Positions 39,401 to 51,400 of a stretch of 64,000 nucleotides of DNA are shown here, piece by piece. Below the pieces are notes generated by a model, which saw only the letters and a list, made by a program, of their open reading frames with translations, ran no database searches and was not told where the DNA came from. Within the stretch, counting starts at the first letter, position 1; the number at the start of each line of letters is the position of its first letter. The translations under genes and the position numbers were made by a program. This stretch comes from Echinococcus granulosus (Eukaryota > Platyhelminthes > Cestoda > Cyclophyllidea > Taeniidae): contig NW_020170384.1 of the NCBI RefSeq assembly GCF_000524195.1, positions 24,015-88,014 on the forward strand. The letters are read 5' to 3'.

Positions 39401-42400
39401 ATCCGAGCAGATGCGATCCAAAGTTTGAAAGCCCTTCATTTGGCATTTTTTGCTCAGAAAACCGCAACATTTTTTGGTAGTATATTTCACATTTGGAGGC
39501 TATTGTGACGTCTCTGTCTATACGTTCTCCCCTAAGCAAAGAGCTTTTTTTAACCTTTAACAACCCAGTTGTATACCTTCATTCACACATAAGTCTTGAT
39601 GTATTTAAAAATGCTTTTGATGAAACCATAAACTGCACACATAGTATTTGCATTTTATGCTAATTTTCTGAGAATTCAGCACATTTGAAAGTGCACAGTT
39701 GGTAAATTGTCATAGCTTCTAATTACTTCTGTTAACTTGGTCTCCCACTGATTCCAGCAAAAGTGGAACTTGTTTTTATCTCGCTGTCAATGTGATTACA
39801 GATTTGCTGTTTCATTGCAACAGCTGACTTGCTGCAATAAGTTGGTAAACTCCCTTCTAGATGCAGTGACATATACATAATCGTCGCTTTTGAGTGGTTT
39901 AAAGCGCTTCACATCAAGGCGATGGATAGGGATTTTTTTGAAAAATTACTTAGACTTTTAATTAATTAAAAATCGGTACCAACCGAGAGCTAAAACACCT
40001 TCATCAATTGGAGTTCATATCCCTTTTTTAATATTCAAGCCTCGTCCTGGACTACTTGATGAGACACGGTTATCTTGCCACGGCTAGCTCCATGGTCAGA
40101 CCGTCGCTAGTTTCGCCTCGGGCTATCACGGCCGCCACAGCTGCTGCCATCCCTGTTCCCCCATCTCCTAACCCCCCATCATTGGAGTCGGAGAATGGAA
40201 GCCTAGCTAAAGTCGACCCCGGTTCAAACTCAACTCTCCCATCGATTCAACCCGATGCTCCTCAGGTAGGTACCCCTCAAGAAACCCTGCCTTGTATTAC
40301 AACCCTTTTAATCCCCCATTTGGATGGACGAGGTATGTTGCGTGAAATCCTCTCACGAATCCTAATCTTTACTTATGGCGTGTGAGCGCTATAGTCGTAA
40401 AACATGGCTAGCGAGGATGAGCTGCTTTACTTTCTGCCTCCAGCATTTCCTCCTCCTCCCTAACTAATTTAAACGGTGAAACGTAGGTACTTTTATGCGA
40501 AATTTCTGCAGGAAGTGATGCGGTGTGCTCTTCATTCAGACAAGAAAAACGGCTCTGCTATGTGACCTTGAGACGGAAAAATACAATAGGATATGATATT
40601 GTTAAAAGCCTTCTTATTATGGTCAGAAGAATCTTGAAAAAGGCATTGATGAATGTGTGTGTGCAAGTAAAGGCATTATAATTACCCATCCGTGTCTTTG
40701 CAAAACGTGATCATGTACCTCAACAAACTTTCCTCTTTCTACTATTAGGGTATTGTCAGTTATTTTTTAATCAACTCCGACAGCGTACACTTGTCGTACC
40801 ACTTTCTTCTTTTTGGAACGTCTGTGCGTATATTGTGTTTTTTGTATTTCTCTCCGAAGCCTTTGTACAGATCATAAAATTTGTACTGTACTAGAAGTCT
40901 AAATCAAAGTATCAATGGTGAATTTGTTTGTTTTGAATGCAAGTAACTTTATTAGGATTTGAGTCCTCCCGCTTGAGTCATTAATGAGCTAAGCCTATGT
41001 CAACCTGATCTGGTCGTGTGCGAGCATGTACTTTCCCCAATGAAAGGTTGCCGATTGCCTTGTAAGCAGTTTTGGTAGTGATTAAATTAGCCTTCTGTCT
41101 TACTCAACTAGGTGATGCTTTGTTAATGATTTAGGCAGCTCCTACAAGGAAGGCTTATTAATGAGGACATCAGCATTGTTGTAGCCACTCACTTGTCATC
41201 GATGTAAAACGGTTTTCCTCAAATTGTTCCTCGTTGCCTTTCTCAAAGTGATTCTCACAGTCCTCCAATTCCACTACTTTTAGAAATGCGCGGATGGAAA
41301 ATGACTGAATAGCTAGCGTTGTTCGCCTTGAGCTGGTTGCTCAAATCACGCTTTATCTTGTCAATATATGACCTCGGGACAGACGGATTTAAAATAGCTG
41401 TGTGCGTGATCAAATCCAAACATTGGTTGTCGTGTTGCGGGTTCCGAGTTCGGAATGTCAGATGCGTGGCTGCAGGATGGCCATTTGGGTCGGCTTTGTG
41501 GTCGCGCCCTATTTTTTGTCAGATGGGTCACGGAATCGTGCTTTCCGGTACTAAAAATAGACCACAGAGGTTCAGAGTTCGGTAGTCTATGCAATGGTTA
41601 TTGAAGTAGCCAGGGGCAATAAAAAACAAGGAATAGTGTAAATCAGCACTGCAGATGTGGCTTAAATTGCACATACGGGTGTTTGTTGTCAGTCAAGGCG
41701 ACTGCACACACGATTCTGTGAGGCGTTGATTTGCACCAGCCTTCAGGCGCACCCACGCACAGGCGCATGATGAAACCCGTTTTCCCATCTTGTGGATGCA
41801 TTGAAAGCTGTGGATGTTTTATTTTCATTATTTTACGACAGGTGACGGCTTTTCGTCTTCGCATGCAAAAACGCCCGACTTCCCTTCGTCCGCACACACA
41901 GGCCGCTCATATTTGTCCGCATTGCGTATTTCCGAATAGAATTTTTACACGACTAGCGATTTGTCATTGGATATTCAGCAATTAAACAGATAGTTATATT
42001 GTACCAATGAATCAAAAGTATTTAAGTGGTCTTTGCATCGTGCTATGCAGTATTTACTGCTTGCACTTGTGGTGTGTAGTGATAGAAATACGCAGAATTA
42101 GGCGCGGTTACTTTCGAAGCAAAAAGGAACCACTTTTGAGTCAAGATTTCAGTCGTTGTGTCAATTTTAATTTCTAACTACTTACCCTACTCTCGAGACC
42201 AATATAGACTCCGACTTATGAAAGATTAAATCACTTGGAAGCAGAGCTTAATGACTGTGTTGGAGTTTTCAGTTGCCTGTTGCTCGGTTAAGATGTTTAG
42301 CTATTTACGAGAGCAGCTGTTTGTAGGAGCAATGATTTATAGTCAGCCGTTATACCACCTTGTTGATTGAAAAGTACATTGTGTATGTAAAAGTTCTAAT

Positions 42401-45400
42401 ATCTTTCTCCCTGGAATAATCACCAAACAAATTGTTTACATCGGATTGACCTTTTTCAGTCGCTTATTGTTTTTGTAAATGGTTTTAAATGACTCTTCCC
42501 TTGATAAAGTCACAAGTTCATTTTTTACTACATGATGGATCGCCAATCGCAAATTCATGTGCAGGTGTGTCAAAGGCCCATCAGCTTTCCCCCCTGCGAT
42601 TTGCGAGGACGTTTTTTTTATTGAAACGTGTTCAAACATTTAACAATGAGAATGTACTGCCATCTGCAGTGACAGGTGTGCTTAAGCAGTTTACTCCTTC
42701 GCCATCACCTGCCTGCGTGTTTTCGCAGGAACGAAGTGGGGCACGGATGCATTGTCACTCTAAATCATATGTTTAAAAGGGCAACTTCTAAGTGCTTGAG
42801 TGTTCACTAATTGACAGGACCACGTTGAGTTTGACTCGGCATCTTCTTAAACTCTGGCGTATTGGGAGGATGGTTACTGTCATTATCTCTAATGCGCAAA
42901 GCAGTATTTTTCCTATAGTAATTATTTGCAATGGTGCTGACAAGTATGCTTGGATAGCACGGCGGCAGCTGCTGCAACCAACGTGATAGGAATATCTTCC
43001 TTTGCAGTTAGGGCACAGATACTGTCACGACCGCGTAAATAACATCACATGTACGATGGTCTGCGGCAGGATTGCTGTGGTTAGTAAGCCTGTGGGGACC
43101 ACCTCATTAAGTGTAGTGCATACTTCTCAAACTAAGCTTGATATTTCCTGCTAGGGGTACACGAACCCGCTGATGGGCTTTTTATTGTTTAGGTGCGATA
43201 TTTTAGGGTTCATCCTCCGATTTATTTGGAGTATGAGAAATTTATAACTGCCCATGAAAGCATACGTGGTGCAATTACTGACATTATCTGAATTTCTTAT
43301 GTATTATATCAAAATAATGGTGAGCAAAATCCTAACTCTGCCTTAACAAGCTTGTATTTCCTTCTTCTAAATTTCATTTTCACTAAATGTTCAGCGACAT
43401 TGAAAGGAGCCTCAAAAGCGAAGAAGTAGGGATGTGTCGCGTAGCACTGGTCCCTGTTGTCTGCTGTGGAAAACCGCAATGCTTATGCGGCTTCCCCTTT
43501 GTTCTTGGTAACTACATTTGGAGTAAATGTGTTTCGACGTTGAATTGGAGAGGCAGTGAGGCAAGTCCTGAGCTAGCGTTTCCTTAATTGATGTCTCCAT
43601 ACTCCCCACCCCTGTCGGTGTTGCATGGTACACGACAATAATTAAAGCGCAATATGGCTTGTAAATTAGCATTTGTCTTACCATGATTTCGAATGTCCTG
43701 ACCGGATGTTTCAATTTCCTCCTCCAACCTTTTCATTGCGCATGGGTAATGTGATAAACGACTTGTGTTTCTGCATAGGACGCTAGTAGATAGTTTCACT
43801 TATACCATCTTGTTAATCAAAAGCTGAAAAGTTCTTAATTTGCATCTTATAAGATACAATCACTGTCTCCAGCATAACTGGCTGCATTCACCTCCTTTCG
43901 TTACCCAAATCTTATAATTGTTTCGTGCGTTTCACAAAAACTGACTTCCTAGGCATCGTAAAAGGCCAGATCGCCTAGAGTTTATGTTGAGAATCTCAAA
44001 TGTCGAATGACCTTTTATTGGAGTCGTTAAATCACTTTCCAAAGGGGAAGTAAGCCAATTGTATGTGGTGACTTTGTGAAATCAACACGTTTATACGGAT
44101 GGACTTTTTGTGGTAGTCGGGAGCCTCTGCCGTAAGGCACTTTCCATCAACAGGATATTTTCAGTTTCGCTAGTTACTTTTTACTATTCCTAAGTGGCGG
44201 ATGACGCCCGCCAATTCTCCTCTACCAGCCTTGTTGTTATTGGATCGAGACAAATTTAGTTTAAAGCACTTTTACTTTCTGCCGACTGAGTGCATCCAGG
44301 TGGTATTTGGGCATTTTTGTCAGCAGCAAGATGTAATGGCTGCATAATTACTTTTATTATCGTCATAAAAATGTCATTCACACTTCATTACTTTTTCTCC
44401 TTTTGGATGGATTTCATGCATACAAACAGCACATACGAAGCATAATTAAATAAGACGGAGTCGTAACGAGTGAATTTCATTATAAATGTCGTGGTATAGA
44501 AGTGTGCGTTGCTGCCGGCGTCTTATAGATGAAACCGGATTGGGGAAATCGGCATTGAGCACCAAAATTTACTGCTGTCTGATGCTTTTACGAAGATGTG
44601 CGCATTTCTACCTTTTTGCTCCCAACATTAATCTCATAATTATCATTATTCCCGATTCCGTTACCATGGTCACATAATTTATTAGTACCTGACACATTGG
44701 TTGGCGCGCATTCCTGTGTCTCCCATGTACTGATTATTCAGAAACAGTTAACCATCACCATACATAAATACTACTTCTAATTTTTGCGTAATTTCAATTA
44801 TTTACCTTATTATTTAAAATAGTTTCTTTATGACTTCTAACTTGCCCACTTTACTGCGCTTTCTCCTTAAAACAATTGCAGATTTACCACCACTTACTTA
44901 TTTTTTTAATGAAACTGTCATTGCATAGTAATGTATGCGTAAATTGCGACCAGTCTTTGGATTTTCCCATTTTGACGTAGCAAGATTCACTTGAATTTAG
45001 AATTCCTTGGTTTTGTGCTTTTATTGTGGTCCTGACAGCACTTAGAACTCGTAAGCATGGCCAGCACTGATACATGACATCTGACTCGACTGCTTTTGTT
45101 TTAAATTGAGCACACACAAACCACATGAACTGTCGGGCAATAATGACAATTAATATCCCATTGTAATTACGAGTCGCATTAAGATTTACTGGTTTGTGAT
45201 AAGTTTATTCGAATTCAGCTTTATTTCCACTTATCCAGTGTTTTTGGTGGAAGCATTCGAGCGACTGTCTTAGATGGAATTAACGGTGTATTGCTTGGCT
45301 TGACTTTTGCCACGGTAACACATGGCTGTGTTTCTAATCCAAGTTATCTCTGGAGTGCTAAGACTATTTTTTGTCAAGCTTTCCCTGTCTTAAAGAAACA

Positions 45401-48400
45401 AATGTCACCTTGTACAAGTATAGCATCCCATTGCTTTATTTTACTAGTTTTAGAAGCCATTTTACCCGATGATACTTGTCCCGGCTGTATTCCCATCTTT
45501 CTGATGCGCACACTCCATGTACGTTTGAACAGACTCCACCTTCGTCCTGATTTTGGTAATACGTTATTCTCCTCACCAAAAGAAATCATAGGAAAGCACT
45601 CACTTGTGTTTTTAACTATTTGTGTAGCTTATAAAAGGGCTAACGACTTCGCCATGTAACAAATCGTGTGGGTATTGCATCGTAGCTCGCGATGACTTTC
45701 CAAAGAAATCCGACTCGGTTTTTTTCTGTGTCAATAGAGGAAATTTACCTAGCCAAAAATTGCACATTGGTTGAGTTTACAGCATGCCTCAATAATTTAA
45801 TCGGTTTGAAAAGCCGTGTTATCCCACTCCTCCTTGCTATTTCATTCAGTCAGGTATAAGGAATTCTTTGGACAAAGGAATTGAGAAAACACGCCACCTA
45901 CCTATTTCTCCCTGTTAACTTTCGACCCTAATTCTTGATTGTCCTTCATACCACACATCCACTGCATTGCTGCTCTCTAATCTTGTCTCTGACTGAAGCT
46001 CTCGCACTGGTGTATGCATTAGATTCTTTTTATCTAGCGAAATGCGCAAAGTAAGAAAGAACGGGCAGACGCTGGCATCACATGAGTAAATTGTTTGTGC
46101 GAAATTCCCCTTACTTAGACTGCACATGGTGAGTAGTCATAACTGCACTTTAAAATGCTGCAAGCTTGCTTGCGGATGCCCGCTAATTAGGTTTCCCATT
46201 CCCTCTCTGTCTCTCTCTCTCTCTCTCTCCCTATTCAGTACTCCCTAAGCCCCAAACTCAAACTTTGGGCTAAAAAGTGGAGTCTAAAGGAACTTTTCAA
46301 GAGCCCATCCTCGACTCCATTGCGTCACGGGAAGGTGGTAAGTTCCAATTCGTATCAAGCGTCCATTTCCTTCCCCTCTCCCACTTCCCGCCCTTTCTCC
46401 TGGTCTGCCAACCTAACCTGCAGCGCACCACCGCCATCACTACTGTTCCACCCTCCTCTACCCCGTCACCTCCGTAATCCTTTTCCCTACTCCCCTCTCT
46501 CCCTCCCTCTCACATTTGCGTATCTCTATAACTCTGATCGGAGTTTTAATTTTTGGTGCTAGGTTTTCTGTAGCTGCTGCACTGTCTAAATTATTTAAAA
46601 ACCTTCTCCCCATAACATTTAGCAGAAAGAATTGAATATCCGGTTTTGTTGATACTTCCCTCTTTTTCATTCACTTTTGGATGCACATAAATTATCTTAG
46701 CATCCACTCACAAGACCTGTCTTTCTGGGTGTTTTAATACGCATCCATTAATATTACTTACAAAATCCGTCATGGTTCTTCTAAATTTTTGAAATAAATA
46801 TTTTATGCGTTTTCAACTCGAGTATTTTCACCTTTTTACGAGCATCAGGTCTCTATAACACGTTTTCAGAACTTAACAAGTTTTTGAAAGGTCTGTTATG
46901 CGGTTGTATTGAACTAACCGTTTTGCCTTTTCATTCTCCTTCATAGGCGGTGTGGAGGGAATGAATAAGGTTACCTGTTTTTTTTTTTTTATTCCTTACT
47001 ATATAGATCACATTCACTGGGCGTCTTTTTTAGTAATCATAAAGAGATGTGGACGCCTATTATGTGTGAACTTTGTTTGTCTCGTAGTCATTCACTTCAA
47101 ATCTACATTCTCTGCACAAACTCATATTTTCTTTGGCCCTACCCGATTAAATAGTTATCTGCTTTCTGAGCGCTGCCCTCTCAATTAAACCAACCACATA
47201 GGCTTCATGGTAAGATAGTTTAAAACCACCAAATTTTTGAGATTGAAGAAAGCACCACACTTGTGTAATACCTGGGAATCACATTTTTGTTTCAACAGAA
47301 GTTCCTCAAAACGCCTCACATCATTTTCGTCACTAAATTTAGGAAGTTTGTTCCCACACAGCTCCAATTGATGGGTTAAACGCCACTTCTCCACTCACAG
47401 ATTGTAAGCTGGGCAGTTTACTGATGCTATTTTATGGGTATCTACTGAATTTCGAATCGACACCACTCCACCATATCTGTTTCATTTACATTTTTGACTT
47501 AAGAAACGAGAGTTGCTGGAATCGTCAATGACGGAGACAGGAGTTACGCCGACTACTGAGACCGTATCGTTATCCTTACTTTCCAACGAGGTTCCAAAGT
47601 CTGCACCCCCCAGGGAGGGGTGGGAGTGTGGCGGCGGTGAGAAGTGGCCTGAAACGCCGGAGGCGGCGAATCGGCGGATCCGATTGGCCGAGTTGATTTC
47701 TCAAGGCCAATACCTGCAGGCGATTTCTCAATTGGCTCATGACTATACCAGCCTCGTGGAGACAATGCCTTCGATTATTTTCATGCTACGATGTCGTTAC
47801 TTCATCGAATTGGTGCGTAGACTCGCTTGAAACGTCCATTTTATTCCACTTTTCAGATCCACTTATGCGTATGGTTATCCAACTCTTATCACACTTGCAA
47901 GGTCGTGTGTCATGGTTACTTGTACCATAATTGTGCGAGCTCACGCACACGTCACATCTGTCAACTGAATTACTGAAATAGCGGGTCTTGTGTGCTAGCT
48001 GACTCATGTGAGTTTTGAATCGCTTCCCATGTTACCTCCCTTCAGCTGATTTAGCACCGACATCTGATGGATTAATTTAGCACGGCCACTCAGACTGCCT
48101 ATATTCGTTTCGGCCTTGCTTCAAGGTCAAATGCCTGATTGGGTGAAGCATTTCTCATGCCGGTTTAAACAGCTGACTGCCATCTGATTGGCGCGCGAGC
48201 ACCCGCTCGGTGTTTCGGCTACGGGTGACGTCAAAGTTCTCTTTCCCACAGTCCTGCTGCCACTCATAAACTGCCTCACCTCTCTCTCTCTCTCTCAATA
48301 CCTGAAGCTATGTGGACTTTTTCGACTAATTTATCATGAATTCGCGCTGCATTTGCTGGTTACCGGTGCACGCTTTTGGAAAAAGCGAACAACATTTTTT

Positions 48401-51400
48401 TCTTCAATAATAATCCATTATTCACTTTAAGGATTGCTGTTTGGCGATATTTATTCCTTATTAATCTTTTAGTACTTGTTTGAATTTGATATCATCGGGA
48501 GGATATCGGTATCTAGTTAGGGATATAGCGGTTACTAGCTCAGTTTGTTTTAATAGTTTGAGAAATCGTTGAAAATGCATTGCATAACTAATGATTTTAA
48601 AACATGGCACTTCAAAGATTACGATAAAAGATCTTGATGCATTTGTATTCCTCCCCAAACCTATTCCACAGAAATGTTTAAATAACCCCTAATGCTTTCA
48701 TAAATAGAGCTATCTTTAAAAAGAGGATCTAATGAAATTTCTTTAACGTGTACATTATCAAAGGTTGCTTTCTACTCTGCTATTCGCGGTGGACTGAAGC
48801 ACAACTAGCACCCCCGCATCTTGGGAATATGAACTTGTCTATCTGGTTGGTCAGTTTTCAGTAAAATTGCTAAGCAAATTTGCATACACATGCGTCTTAT
48901 ATTCCACTGCACAGAAGAGGTGTTAATGAGGCTGGGGTCGGTGACGCGTGTGTCCTTGTGTGAAGTGAATGGAGGAAGGATGTTAAGTTCCATAACTAAT
49001 TCTTTTTCTGAATGTCAATGCACAGTGACACATCAGTAATCAAATTACGTAAACCCCAGTGATTCCCTCGTTCATATCGTGCGATTCGCCCTGTACTGAT
49101 TTTTCGAGTTGGTTTCGACCATCGACGCGTCTTCAGTCACACAAACACCTTCATTTAACTCTAGCTATTGACTTCGGTGATAAGAGATAATTGGAAAACA
49201 TTTTGGAGGTAATTACCGTATTCTCTATCCCCCATCCACGAGGTGTCCGGCACCTCCCGCCTGAATCCTATGAATGCTATGTATGGATCTTTTTGTAAAC
49301 GAAAATTTACCGCTAAGCCGCATCATTTATGCGTTTGCATCACATTTTACAGTTGCGGGTCAATTTTGCTGCAGAAAATGTTGCTTGATATCTTTAATTC
49401 AATGGTATTTCGAAAAATCATTCTTGAAAATAGTCGACCTTATTTCTCATCGCTTTTTCATTTTCAGTCAAGCAGGGAATTTCTAACTGCCCAGATGTTA
49501 ACCCACGATTAACAAAGGGATTCTGTAAATACTTTTTTGTTAACGAGGACAAACGAATATCAATTATCAAATTCAGAAGTAAACACATGTGCACACGTAT
49601 AGTGGTATGTCTTGGTAGCTCTACATGCTGAACTGCGTCTTACACCCTCAGTATTATTGTCTTCCCGGGATTCCCACTCTTTCGGCGAAAGCGATTTCGT
49701 TCACATATTGCAATATCATTATGCCCCTCTTTGCCGGCATCATTGAACCAAATTGTGCCGCCAATTCGCACGCTCACATATAGTTTCGTCTTCAATTTCT
49801 CTCACGTACTACTATGCTTGGCTTGGGTTATGGTTGTGAGTGTCAAGTGATTGTTGCATCTCCCCTATCCGATTGGTAGAACATTGTACTAATTAATAAT
49901 AAGTAAAAGTATTTATTCCTTAGCTATTTACGAATCAACGTCCGTCTGAAGATGTTGCCCGGAAGAAGACGGCAACGGCGCCAACGGTCACGCCGACGAA
50001 AGCGACATCCGCACCTCCTAATTCAGACTGCAAGAATGGGGGGAAGATGGGTGTAGGCACCACCTTCAAGCGTCCTCAGCCATCCAGCTCACCGGAGTGT
50101 TCGCCCTGTGGCGGTGGGAGCTGCTTTCGGCAGTCCGCTGCTGTTCGCAGGAAATGCGAGGAAACCAATGGGAGCACGAATGGTATTGTTGCAGAAGATG
50201 AGAATGATGAGGATCTTCTCATTGAGTGTATCCGTCAAGAGAACGGTGGTGTGGCAGTTCTGCAGGCACCACGATGTGTTCAGGTGAAGCATCGTTTTTA
50301 CATTGGTCGGTGTCACTTCGTGCGTTAGAGAGTCTACACTTAGTGCAGCCGTATTTTGGGTTGCTATACTTCTGTTGTAGGTAATAAGCTGTTTATCAGG
50401 AACTAAAATCCATCTCCTAAAATGCGACTTTATGTCCATTGATCTCGGTATTTGCAATCCGTTAATTAACTAATCTATGGAGCCGTGGTTAATATTGTCG
50501 GGCCTATTTTAAAATAGCCTGCCATGATAATTTCATGAAATTATAAGGCCGAAATTGTTGGAATTTTGACGCAAACTTTAGTCCAACAAATCCATCCTGC
50601 CCATTCATTCAATACCATCTCAACTGTATCCTATCGTTAAGCTTTTTTACTATGAGAACTATGTTTCTTGTCTCTTATCTAACATGGTGTTTTAAGACTC
50701 GGTCTCAACTCATTTTTTGCCAGAACGGTATCTCCATATTGACAAAGGAGAAAAAAAAAGCTACCAGAAGTCTTTTCAAGTGCTCCTCGTTAAATTCGGT
50801 CGAGAAACCACCAGAAGTCCCTATTCAGAATGGAATTACTCATAAAAGTACCCACGACTCCGACACCCCACCCGAACTTTCTTCCCATCCCATCCCGATT
50901 GGCGAAACGATGCCGATACAGGAGAGCCCCGTTGTCTTTCTGGACCTCAACAGCATTGTGCAGTTGGGTCGAGAGCTTCGAGACAAGGCAAAAGAGCTGC
51001 AGGCAAAGAATGCTCTCTCTCCAGCCCAGGCCGCCTTACTTCAGGTCGGTTTGGAAAGAATCTATCAAAAATATGGAACTTACAAAGTAGACAATCGTTT
51101 GTTTTCATAACTATAGGACGCCTTCAGCTTGATCGCCTACGAAAATCCCTACGAGAGCCCATTTGCCGATTTGATGCATCCAAGACACAGAAAAATCCTC
51201 GCAGAATCCGTAAGCAATGCTATTTTAGGTGAGCCAATCTTGTCGATCTTAAAAATATGTCCTATTCCCATCACGAGCATATATATACAACTTCGTATTT
51301 TTGAGATAGTACACAAGGAACATCGACGAAATTTTTTAATTATATAGGGGCATAGGAGAAAGCAACAAACTAAAAGGTTTCTTAAATTTACAGTAAATTT

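Larger units (their letters stand above)
40266..47503 (+). other. RanBP9-like intron 6 (7238 bp), containing one candidate exon
   Basis: AT-rich intron. The only internal item I would defend is the 99-bp candidate exon at 46239-46337. Other frames, such as 45291-45659, show no splice structure or resemblance. Confidence 0.7.

Noticed and set aside
45291..45659. 122-codon plus-strand frame in RanBP9-like intron 6
   Set aside because: Composition is Cys/Phe/Leu-rich as in random AT-rich frames; no splice structure.
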